Origin: Legionella worsleiensis
GTDB lineage: Bacteria > Pseudomonadota > Gammaproteobacteria > Legionellales > Legionellaceae
Length of the DNA: 44,693 nucleotides
Reading direction: 5' to 3'
NCBI RefSeq assembly: GCF_001467535.1
Contig: NZ_LNZC01000022.1
Coordinates: 92,926-137,618 of the forward strand
Below, piece by piece: positions 34,018 to 42,000 of the stretch; positions within the stretch are counted from its first letter, which is position 1, and each line of letters opens with the position of its first letter. Both the position numbers and the translations under genes were made by a program. Below the pieces are notes generated by a model. That model was given only the letters and a program-made list of their open reading frames with translations. It had not been told where the DNA came from and ran no database searches.

Positions 34018-34368
34018 TTATCGAATATTAATTACAGTAATAATAGGCATAAGATCTTCGGCAAAGGTAATAATGATCCTGATCTTTTGGTCATCTATAG
34101 TTTTTCCTTCAATACAATATTTCCAATCATCTGCATCTTCATGAATGTATTGGGCTTCATAACTATCTTTGCGTTTATTCCTGCTTCTTTCATAATCAGG
34201 AATGCCTTTTAAAATATTAATAACATCAATTTCTAAAATTTGCCTTTCTAACATTCTTTGTTGAGCATGAGGAACAAAAGCGTAAGATTTATCTCTAATC
34301 TTTTGTTCGATTAAAGCAAACAGCTCTTTGTCTGTTCTTTTTACAGGCTTTGCTGGCATTTCATACAA
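34018..34368 (-). CDS. DUF4258 toxin-like protein (MqsR-type)
   Basis: A 116-residue protein with the DUF4258 pattern: AFVPHAQQRMLERQILEIDVINIL, then IKIRIIITFAEDLMPIITVINI-like strands at the end. DUF4258 proteins share the fold of RelE/MqsR-type mRNA interferases, and the H-x-x-x-R-M-x-x-R motif is near the active-site helix. It is the first gene of a two-gene toxin-antitoxin operon close to the integrase, which would favour maintenance of the island. The catalytic state was not tested. Confidence 0.78.
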   Translation of the reverse strand: MYEMPAKPVKRTDKELFALIEQKIRDKSYAFVPHAQQRMLERQILEIDVINILKGIPDYERSRNKRKDSYEAQYIHEDADDWKYCIEGKTIDDQKIRIIITFAEDLMPIITVINIR

Positions 34369-34390
34369 TCCTTAAACCTAAGTTTAGTAT

Positions 34391-34409
34391 TTGTAAACCA
34401 AGTTTACAA
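34391..34409. promoter_or_regulatory. Palindromic operator of the toxin-antitoxin operon
   Basis: The perfect palindrome TTGTAAAC-CAA-GTTTACAA lies 22 bp upstream of the toxin start on the minus strand, where an autoregulatory antitoxin binds. It also lies just after the integrase stop. Confidence 0.7.
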
Positions 34410-34415
34410 GTTTTC

Positions 34416-35597
34416 TTATTGAGATACTATCTTTTTTATGTGTTCAGCCCATGCGTCTAAAGCTTCTTTGCGTTGAGGAAGCATCTCGTTTTTGTTATAA
34501 GTAGCCATAATACGCGGCATTTTATGCCCTAAACATTTTTCAATGACAACTGGATCAATATTCAAAGATTCACCCAATTGAGTAGCAAAGGTTCTTCTCA
34601 AATCATGAGCTGTCCATTCTGGTAGTCCAACGCGATCTTGGATTCTATTGATAGCGCGGGGAAGGGCGTCCTTAGACATTGGCGCATCATTTGTTATGCC
34701 AGGGATTACGAAAGGGGACTCAGAATTCGCTTTTGCTTGAAGTAATAACTTTTTGGTGAGGTCACTCAAATGTATTTTGACTGTAATGGCACCCTTAGAA
34801 TGCTCGGGAGGGATAGTCCATAAGGATTGTTCAAAATCAAACTGGTGCCATTGAGCGAGTCTGATTTCACCAGTTCTAACCCCTGTTAGGATAATAATTT
34901 TTATTGCTAGTCGAGATGATTCAGACATTTGTGATTGTTCGCTTCCGAGGAACGTCCAAATAGTTTTTAGTTCTTTAGAATTTAAAACCCGCTCTCTGGG
35001 TTTTTCAATACCACCGATATCTCTTGTTCGTATGTTGATCGCTGGATTATATTGAATATAACCGCGACTCACTGCGTAGTTGAGTACTTGTTTTATTGTG
35101 CTTAAAATACGATTGGCATGAATAGGTGCGCCTCGCTGTACTATTTTATCAAGCGCGATTGTAATATCTTTAGTTTGGAGATTATCAAGCACCATATGAC
35201 CGAGAAGGGGGATGATCTCCGAGTCGATCTGATATTTGATAGGGCGGGGTTGTTTTCTATTTTTTACTGCATAATTTTCATACCAGGCCAGTATCAACTT
35301 AGAGAATGTATTGTCTTCTTTTAATTTTTCCAATTTGGCACTTTCTATAGGATTAATACCTTGCTCTTTCAAACTTTGAGCTTTGATAAGGTATTCACGA
35401 GCTTGCTTTAAACTAATAGCAGGATATTTGCCCAGGGTCATTTTTTGACGTTTGCCATTAATACTAAATCGATAAAACCAAGACTTATTACCACTAGGCA
35501 TTACTCTAATCCCTAGTCCTGAAGATTCAATTTTTTCAAACCATGTGGTGTCTGGCGTGAGATTCTTTATATAGCTGTCAATAAATTTCATATACAC
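34416..35597 (-). CDS. int: P4-type tyrosine integrase of the island
   Basis: A 393-residue tyrosine recombinase with the N-terminal arm-binding domain (DUF4102-like: TWFEKIESSGLGIRVMPSG), core-binding domain (about 95-190) and catalytic domain with R241 (TGVRTGE), K268, H331 and R334 (HDLRR), H358 (LGHKM) and nucleophile Y367 (TYNKN). This is the complete set for integration into tRNA genes. The start is one of two nearby Mets. It lies 180 bp from the right attachment repeat and beside paired TTTGGTACC motifs. It is the probable enzyme for the whole 1-35803 island. Confidence 0.95.
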   Translation of the reverse strand: MYMKFIDSYIKNLTPDTTWFEKIESSGLGIRVMPSGNKSWFYRFSINGKRQKMTLGKYPAISLKQAREYLIKAQSLKEQGINPIESAKLEKLKEDNTFSKLILAWYENYAVKNRKQPRPIKYQIDSEIIPLLGHMVLDNLQTKDITIALDKIVQRGAPIHANRILSTIKQVLNYAVSRGYIQYNPAINIRTRDIGGIEKPRERVLNSKELKTIWTFLGSEQSQMSESSRLAIKIIILTGVRTGEIRLAQWHQFDFEQSLWTIPPEHSKGAITVKIHLSDLTKKLLLQAKANSESPFVIPGITNDAPMSKDALPRAINRIQDRVGLPEWTAHDLRRTFATQLGESLNIDPVVIEKCLGHKMPRIMATYNKNEMLPQRKEALDAWAEHIKKIVSQ

Positions 35598-35608
35598 AAC
35601 CCTGTTAA

Positions 35609-35629
35609 TTTGGTACCATTTTTGGTACC
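35609..35629. promoter_or_regulatory. Paired TTTGGTACC motifs, candidate integrase arm sites (right)
   Basis: TTTGGTACC at 35609-35617 and 35621-35629, 12 bp apart, exactly as at the left end (72-92). They may also overlap the integrase promoter and give autoregulation. Confidence 0.55.
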
Positions 35630-35760
35630 AATATTTATGTATAGGTATATTATCAAATGATACTAATTGAATTTGAAAAACTCAATAATATCTTTTAAAT
35701 AAAAGGTTATAATTTTTTCTTGTAATTAAATGATATTGTTTGATATTGATAAGATAAAGT

Positions 35761-35803
35761 TTCGTAATCAAAAGGTCGTGTGTTCGATTCACATCAGCGG
35801 CAT
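35761..35803 (+). repeat. Right attachment site, 3' half of tRNA-Thr(CGT)-like gene (attR)
   Basis: It starts with an anticodon-loop-like TTCGTAA, then variable loop and T-arm, then acceptor strand and discriminator. The last 26 bases equal positions 1-26. The 5' half of a tRNA is absent, so this is the truncated copy made on integration. The identity Thr(CGT) is read from the anticodon loop and resemblance to enterobacterial thrW, a known integration site; it is not certain. Confidence 0.75.
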
Positions 35804-35935
35804 TGTAAAATCAATAGGTTACGAAATTTTCTTGAAGTAGTCGGTTTTTGTGTCGCAGCTGTGTCTCAATAATATCTTTGTTTTTTCTTAGTCTATAATT
35901 TAGGTATTAGTACTTCTGTCAGAAAAGGACATTAT

Positions 35936-36058
35936 GTGAATACTAGATTCCTTATTTCTTTTCTATTGTTAGTTTTACTACCGCTTACATCATTTTCCGA
36001 AGAAAAATTTGATAAGATAGAAGCTCGTATCTATAGAGGGTATCAAGGGTGTCCTTAA
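35936..36058 (+). CDS. Short secreted peptide gene
   Basis: A 40-residue reading frame starting at GTG: a hydrophobic signal-like N-terminus (RFLISFLLLVLLPLTSFS) followed by 20 residues with one Cys near the end. It overlaps the GTG start of the next gene, suggesting coupled translation, or it may be the broken 5' end of a longer gene. Seen only as a frame with a plausible signal peptide. Confidence 0.4.
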   Translation: MNTRFLISFLLLVLLPLTSFSEEKFDKIEARIYRGYQGCP

Positions 36059-36405
36059 GAGCCCTCATACATAAACTAGTAATAGGAGTTTTCACCTCCG
36101 TATTGCTAGTAGTTCCTTTATTTACTTATGCTAAATCAGGTTGTTGTTCACATCATGGAGGAGTTGCAGGATGTAATTCATCAACTGGATTTTATCGTTG
36201 TTCTGATGGAACAGATTCTCCTTCCTGTACTTGTGGATATTCTACCCAAAATAATTCTATAAAATACAATCTTTTTAATACCAATACCAATACCAATACC
36301 AATATTAGTGCACCAGTATCAGCAATAACCATAGGGGACATGACTATTTATAAATGGACAGATAAGAAGGGAGTTGTTCATTATAGCGATCAACCATTTA
36401 GGTAG
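36049..36405 (+). CDS. Secreted Cys-rich protein with DUF4124-like C-terminus
   Basis: A 118-residue protein from a GTG start. Signal peptide about 1-28 (LVIGVFTSVLLVVPLFTYA). A mature N-terminal part is rich in Cys, Gly and His (SGCCSHHGGVAGCNSSTGFY), then an Asn-Thr repeat encoded by a 6-bp tandem repeat near 36280-36305, and a C-terminal DUF4124 segment (IYKWTDKKGVVHYSDQP). DUF4124 is a short domain of exported proteins with no firm function. Six or more Cys suggest disulfides in the periplasm. The hexanucleotide repeat may vary in copy number. Confidence 0.8.
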   Translation: MSLRALIHKLVIGVFTSVLLVVPLFTYAKSGCCSHHGGVAGCNSSTGFYRCSDGTDSPSCTCGYSTQNNSIKYNLFNTNTNTNTNISAPVSAITIGDMTIYKWTDKKGVVHYSDQPFR

Positions 36406-36489
36406 TAAATAAAATCAATTTAGTCGATACATTAAATCATATCTCCTGGTTTTGCTATAATTTGAACAATAGATACTACAAGGGAATTT

Positions 36490-37302
36490 ATGTCCGTAAA
36501 TAAATTGCGATCTATTTTAAAAAGTGCTTTTCCTAACTTATCTAAAATATTTTCCGAAAAAGAAGGTGTTCAGCAATACAGGAAAATATTAACGTATTTT
36601 TTAAAGGATGGAGTAATCGATCCCCTTGAGTTAGAGCAACTCAAATATGTTGAAAATAAATACGAGCTGACAGAGGAAGAAATAAGAAAAATTCAAAGAA
36701 AGGTGTTATCGACCTACTTTAATGAGATTATCTCTGATAAGAGAATTAGTGAAGAAGAGCGAAAAACGTTACAAGAGTTATTGAATTTATTCTCTTTGCA
36801 AACTAACGAAATTAATTTTGACCAAAAAATTTTCAACAAATATTATACTTTGGGATTAATTGAGCAAGGCTCATTACCATCGGTTGAAAATAAAGATAAA
36901 CTAAACATTATTTTAAAACCAAATGAAATATTGCACTACCGTGCCTCTTCTCAATTAAATAAAATAAAAAAAGTTACTAAACGAATCAATTATGGAGGCT
37001 TGACTGGTTCTATAAAAATTATGAAAGGAGTTCGTTATAGGATCGGCTCTATTGGGGTTCAAACAAAAACACAAGAAATTCTTGATACAGAAGACGTTGG
37101 GATTTTATACATTACAAACCAACGTATTGGTTTCAAAGGTCATAAAAAGCAATTTAATATCTTATTCAATAAAATCTTATCTTTTGAATTATTTGCAGAA
37201 GGTATCTTTCTATTCAAACAAGGCAAAGAAACTCCTTATATTTTAACTTTGGATGATTATGAGATTCCTCTAACCATACTGTCGTTCCTTTTAAATAATT
37301 AA
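36490..37302 (+). CDS. TerB-like helical domain plus PH-like (GRAM) domain protein
   Basis: A 270-residue protein. The N-terminal half (about 15-110) is all-helical with acidic DxxLxxxE-type turns (DGVIDPLELEQLKYVENKYELTEEEIRKI), resembling TerB tellurite-resistance-like domains. The C-terminal half has the pattern GILYITNQRIGFKGHKKQFNILFNKILSF, matching bacterial PH-like/GRAM domains, which often bind membranes or proteins. No signal peptide. The role is unknown. A TATAAT about 30 bases upstream and the ribosome site AAGGGA mark the start. Confidence 0.7.
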   Translation: MSVNKLRSILKSAFPNLSKIFSEKEGVQQYRKILTYFLKDGVIDPLELEQLKYVENKYELTEEEIRKIQRKVLSTYFNEIISDKRISEEERKTLQELLNLFSLQTNEINFDQKIFNKYYTLGLIEQGSLPSVENKDKLNIILKPNEILHYRASSQLNKIKKVTKRINYGGLTGSIKIMKGVRYRIGSIGVQTKTQEILDTEDVGILYITNQRIGFKGHKKQFNILFNKILSFELFAEGIFLFKQGKETPYILTLDDYEIPLTILSFLLNN

Positions 37303-37450
37303 TTGTTCTTGAACGAACCCGAGTTGTTCTCTATAGAAAACAAGCAATTTGTGTGATTTTATACAGGCATTGCCTCTTCGATCGCCATGCACATTGACAC
37401 TTAATGTTCTATAATTGAACGAATGCACTCAAATCCCTTGGGAGAGTTAA

Positions 37451-37684
37451 ATGGCCTTAGAATGGAGTGATAAGTTAGTTCAGTATAAAATAAGGAATTG
37501 GCTTCAAGATTTCGATATAGATTATTGTCCAGAAGATGGAGACTATGTTCCTGTTAATGAGAATGAGGATGGGAGTTTGGAGCCTAACCTCAAAGAAAAA
37601 CGCTATTTTAGAAGAGAAGAGCCCTTCCCGGATGATAGGGATTGGATTCCTTGCTTAATTTTGTATGAAAAATGGAGCCTGTAA
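37451..37684 (+). CDS. Small acidic hypothetical protein
   Basis: A 77-residue protein (MALEWSDKLVQYKIRNWLQD and onward), acidic, with several Trp and Tyr and no known domain. The ribosome site GGGAG is well placed. It stands alone between the TerB/PH-like gene and the doc region. Confidence 0.6.
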   Translation: MALEWSDKLVQYKIRNWLQDFDIDYCPEDGDYVPVNENEDGSLEPNLKEKRYFRREEPFPDDRDWIPCLILYEKWSL

Positions 37685-37765
37685 ATAATTCTGTGTAACT
37701 GTCCTGTGTTAAACAAACTCACTCAACCGCTCTTCGAATTCAATCATAAATCGATTAAGTCAGCC

Positions 37766-37954
37766 AGCGTAGCCCGTTTGCTTGCAAACGGGATTCAACT
37801 GGCCTTATTCATTTGAAAAAATGTAAGGTTTTAAAAGCTCAACGAGCTGATGTCTATCAATAACCCCTGAAGCCGCCTCTTCAATAATATCTGGTAATTC
37901 ACTATTTTCCTCCAAGGCACAACCATTCAAGTCAAGAAAATACGTGGCGCTCAG
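37766..37954. repeat. 189-bp direct duplication, copy 1 (3' end of doc)
   Basis: Matches 38535-38723 with a single difference. It begins at a REP-like hairpin and covers the last 50 codons of doc. Confidence 0.9.
37769..37792 (+). repeat. REP-like palindrome with GTAG foot (1)
   Basis: GTAG directly precedes the hairpin CCCGTTTGC-TT-GCAAACGGG. A GTAG tetranucleotide at the foot of a hairpin is the form recognised by REP-associated tyrosine transposases (RAYTs). Confidence 0.7.
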
Positions 37955-38179
37955 AAAGGCGGTTCGTTTATTACCATCGGGAAAAGCATGTGATTTAGCA
38001 ATGCCAATGATATAGATAGCCGTTAACTCAACAATATCATTGATATTTTTATAATGATGATATTATTCAGCACGTTTAAGGGCAGATTCAAGTTTTCCTA
38101 AATCAGTAACAGAAGCATTAGATAATATTTCGCCTTGAATAAATACCACATCTTCTACAGTTAAAAAAATTAATTCCAT
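37805..38179 (-). pseudogene. doc: Doc toxin (Fic family) with in-frame stop
   Basis: 124 codons, the normal size for Doc, with an in-frame TAA at 38063-38065 (about codon 39). The Fic motif is intact downstream (HAFPDGNKRTAF). Doc proteins phosphorylate elongation factor EF-Tu and are held in check by Phd. The ATG shares one base with the phd stop, so the two were translationally coupled. The nonsense change should abolish toxicity unless the stop is read through. The 3' end is duplicated at 38535-38723. Confidence 0.88.
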
Positions 38180-38427
38180 TATTTATCCGCTAAAGCTTTA
38201 ATAGTGGCTGCATGACGCTCTTTTAGTTTAGCAATCGTCTGAGCACGTTTCTCGTACTTTGCTTCTTCAAGTTGAGCATCGGTCGGTGTGCCGATCTTCC
38301 CAATAATAAAAGGCTTTTGACCTTTACGAGTAAAGCAGATTTGCTCACCATTGGCGATTTTTTCCATGATTTCACATAAATGTTTGCGCATATGAGTATA
38401 AGACACTGTTTGCATGGTTTTCCCCAT
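38179..38427 (-). CDS. phd: Phd/YefM-family antitoxin
   Basis: An 82-residue protein: an N-terminal DNA-binding region (MQTVSYTHMRKHLCEIMEKIANGEQICFTRKGQKPFIIGKI) typical of Phd/YefM, and a charged C-terminal helix that binds and blocks Doc. Two starts are possible, 38427 or 38415 (MQTVSY). The palindrome 38433-38446 is just upstream and should be its operator. Its partner toxin gene is interrupted, so the antitoxin may now be a leftover regulator. Confidence 0.85.
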   Translation of the reverse strand: MGKTMQTVSYTHMRKHLCEIMEKIANGEQICFTRKGQKPFIIGKIGTPTDAQLEEAKYEKRAQTIAKLKERHAATIKALADK

Positions 38428-38432
38428 ATTTC

Positions 38433-38446
38433 CTGTACATGTACAG
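38433..38446. promoter_or_regulatory. Palindromic operator of phd-doc
   Basis: The perfect 14-bp palindrome CTGTACATGTACAG lies directly upstream of the antitoxin start, where Phd-type proteins repress their own operon. Confidence 0.75.
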
Positions 38447-38534
38447 TATAGTTGATTTTATATACTTGTTTCAAGTTAACTTGGCTAAACGAAGTGTAAC
38501 CTAACAATACCTGCTAAATCTTTGAGTCCGAGCA

Positions 38535-38723
38535 AGCGTAGCCCGTTTGCTTGCAAACGGGATTCAACTGGCCTTATTCATTTGAAAAAATATAAGGTTT
38601 TAAAAGCTCAACGAGCTGATGTCTATCAATAACCCCTGAAGCCGCCTCTTCAATAATATCTGGTAATTCACTATTTTCCTCCAAGGCACAACCATTCAAG
38701 TCAAGAAAATACGTGGCGCTCAG
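38535..38723. repeat. 189-bp direct duplication, copy 2 (orphan doc 3' end)
   Basis: Same as 37766-37954 except one base. It carries only the end of doc, without the Fic motif, followed directly by a third REP-like palindrome. It was probably produced by recombination or slippage involving the REP-like sequences. Confidence 0.9.
38538..38561 (+). repeat. REP-like palindrome with GTAG foot (2)
   Basis: Identical to the first: GTAG then CCCGTTTGC-TT-GCAAACGGG. It lies at the start of duplication copy 2. Confidence 0.7.
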
Positions 38724-38728
38724 CAAGC

Positions 38729-38760
38729 GTAGCCCGTATTAGACGAAGTCGTAATACGGG
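38729..38760 (+). repeat. REP-like palindrome with GTAG foot (3), variant stem
   Basis: GTAG precedes a hairpin with arms CCCGTATTAGAC and GTCGTAATACGGG (one bulged base, GAA loop). Same foot and CCCGT start as the other two, with a different stem: a second REP subtype. Confidence 0.7.
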
Positions 38761-38942
38761 AAATCATCTGCATTAAAGCCGATACAACTTTAGATTTTTA
38801 CCTACATCTAAAAAATATGTGGAACAACCGGAACAAGTGAAACACCCCAGTAGTTACTGGACTTTAGATGTTCCACTATCAAAATCGATAGTGGAACGAG
38901 TGGGGCAATTAATAGTCGTCAGATTGGACTGTTTTATTCTCG

Positions 38943-38971
38943 AAAAATGCCGATCGAATCTCGGCATTTTT
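38943..38971. terminator. Bidirectional terminator after the 1462-residue protein gene
   Basis: The stem AAAAATGCCGA/TCGGCATTTTT with a 7-base loop ends in T-runs on both strands, 44 bp after the minus-strand gene's stop. Confidence 0.85.
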
Positions 38972-39014
38972 ATACCTGATAACCAAGAGGCGTTAGCGTA
39001 TTGCCTTTCATCGT

Positions 39015-42000
39015 TTACAAAGCAGGGCTTTTCCTATCCATTGCGTCCAATTCGCTCTCCTTGTCAGACCTGTCTTTAAACCGTTGTTCTTGCTCCATCC
39101 TTCTAAAAAATGAGCATGAGTCATGGATTGGCGATGAATCTGATACTGATGAAGAGGGGAGTGAGGGTATAGTGCCGTCTTTATCCTGCTTGGGTCTTGA
39201 TAAATCGTCAGTATTTTGCGTGTTTATATTGTGTCTTGTTTGCTCTAGCGCGGCATTTAGGATGCTTAGCGATTTAAATTTGGATAGGCGTTCAGCATGT
39301 TTTATAGAAGAATAATCATCTCGGCCGCAGAACAGCACAGCATTTGCCTTTTCTGTTATGGGCAGGTAATCCAGAAGTATTTGCAAGGAGTCAGGATATG
39401 ATACGGCAAGGTGCATCACCGACAATTGCTTATTGTTACATGACTTAACCACATCGGCCCTTGCTGCCTCGGGCAAACACCCCATAATCACCTCTACTGC
39501 TGAAGGCTCATTTAGGATTTTATGCAGCTCCGTATTACCTTCTTTGTCTCTGGTCATCAAAACGTCCAGTATTTCTGTTTCGGTGAGAGACTCTAAAAGT
39601 TCTCTTAATCTGGTTTTACACCTTATTGCTATTTTATGCAGCAGAGTATTGTCATATGAGCCTCTTGACTTTAGTGCATCAGTTCGTCTTGTCGAAGGCA
39701 GGCAGTCAAACAGTCCTTTGGCAAGGTGAGGGAAGTGAATTATAACTTGCAATGCCAAGGATTGATCCCATTCGTTCTCAACTTTTATAGCGGCAACTCT
39801 TGCTTCTTCAGGCAGACAGTACAGAAGCTGTATCAGATATTGGACGTTTTTTTGTGCGAGTATTTCCAACACGTTCTCGCAACCGCTGTATTCTGTTTCT
39901 GGGATATTTGTTAATTTTCCTATAAACCGGTATTTCCCACTCCTGCGTCTACGTGTTATTAAAGTGGCCATTCTCTCGTCCTCGGGCAAGTAGTCCATAA
40001 GTTGGATCAAGTATGAGGGATGGGTCTCAACAAGCAGGTGCAACAGGGTTTGACCATTTTCGTAGCGTGCTATTAGTGCGGCGTATTTTTCTGTCTCAGA
40101 CAATGAGTCCAGAAGTTGAATAAGCATGTCGCAGTCGTTTTTTGCAATCAATTCCAGTACTGTCAGGTTCGATTTGTTTCTTGCCATCAAAACAGCAAAG
40201 TATTCTGTTTGGGGAAGCCATTTGAAAAAAAGGCTCCGGCTCTCTGGGATATGCGCCACCCGATGAGCTATGGTCTCGCCATAATTATTACATGTTTTGG
40301 CTGTGTCAGCTTTCGCTGTATCGGGTATAAAATCCAGGAGAACCAGTAATATTGGGGGATTATTCGCCACTTTATGCAGCAACGGATAACCCCACTTGTC
40401 TTTGCTCATCACGTCACTTAGGGATAAGTAGTTTAGAAGCCATTGCAGCGTTTCGGGATTTCTCGATACAATTTCATGCAGGATTGTGTCACCATTCTTG
40501 TTTCTTGCTATGATAGCTTTTATTCTGTGCTTTATTTTCAGTAAGTCCACAAGTTCTATCAGAAGTTCTCCTTTTCTTTCTGATACATGATGCAACAGAG
40601 TATTGCCCTTACGATTTTTTTTCATTAGAGCGCTATATCTGTCTTTAGTGGGCAGAAGAAGTAGAAGTTGTTTCAGGATTTCTGGGTGGCTTTTTGCTGC
40701 TTGGCGCAGCACGCTCACATTGTCGTTATTTTTTGCTCTTAAGAGACTGATTCTTCTTTTTTTAGGCAGGTAGCTTACGGTTTTTATCAGGAGCTGAGGA
40801 TAGCTTTCAGCCAGATGATGCAGCATGGTCTTTCCATCCTGACTTTTTGACAGTAAAAATTGTTCTTTTTTGTTCTTGGGTAAGGATTCCAGAAGTGGTT
40901 CCACAATCTTAGGATATAAAAATGCGTTTTTTTCGAACATGCCAAAGCCACTTACGCTCTCTGACATAAAAACGCTTGCCCTTTCACACTCAGGCAGACA
41001 ATTCAATACATCTTTGATGAATAAGGGATGTTGTGCAAATAAGAATAATGCGTTAAAACCAGTTTTATCTCCTGCCAGCAAAGCCTCTTTCCTTGAACGC
41101 ACAGGCAAACATCGCAAGATGTCTATTAAATTTTGAGGGTTAGAGGCCAAGCGCTGCATCAGGTTAAAGCCATAAACGTCCTTTGTTGTCAGCTCCTTAA
41201 GAGCGTTAGACTCATCCAGTGTTTGAATAAACCATTGGATAAAAGATAAATGTTTTTTATCGAAAGCTGCAACCATTGGTGTGAACAGACTTTTATATTT
41301 TACGTTGCAGTGTGCGGCTTTTGCACGTAAAGCCTTTGCAAAAGGGATGTTGCCAAATTCTGCGGCAATGTAAAATGGAGTTAAGTACCGATGGTCTGTT
41401 GCATTAGGATCAAAACCTGGATGTTCCACGATTTTTCGGATGATGCGCTCGGGCATAGATCGTGACATGGCTAATAAGTATGAGATGCGTAGACTGGTTC
41501 CGGGTGTGATGTTACCTGGTGTGAGTATGACTTGTTTTACAGTGTCGGCATCGAACAGGTGTTCAATCTGGTCAATTAGCTCTTGCGGCCATGAATCACG
41601 GGACAGAGCCTGTCCTGCACTGTTTAGTCCCTGATTGCAGCGGTTGCGAATGAAGGAAAGTACTCCTTTCAGGCACTCGAGAAACAAAGGCGACCAGGTG
41701 TTGGGTTCGTAACACAGGGCATGGAGGATTATGCGGTTTATCTGGTAAGGCGATACATCCAGAGTGCCGTCTTCGTCCGTCTGAGTTATCCATTTGGATA
41801 AAAGAGCTTCGTCGACGCGAATGACTGGATTAGAAAGAGCTTCGGGTGTATTTTCATTAAAAAACAGCTCACAAAGCCGGCCAAAGAGGCTGGCTTGCGC
41901 TCCATTATTTGCAGCAAACCATTGCGCAGTGTAATTGCTGATGAAATCATAATAGGTGTTGCTTCGCCAGAGAATAACCCCCCGCTCAAAAGCACGCAGG

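Noticed and set aside
1..35803. A complete conjugative element
   Set aside because: ardA and ssb suggest transfer, but no relaxase, coupling protein or mating-pair genes are visible. Called a genomic island only.
38819..39079. An 86-codon plus-strand frame
   Set aside because: It crosses the terminator at 38943-38971 and the end of the opposite gene and has no ribosome site.
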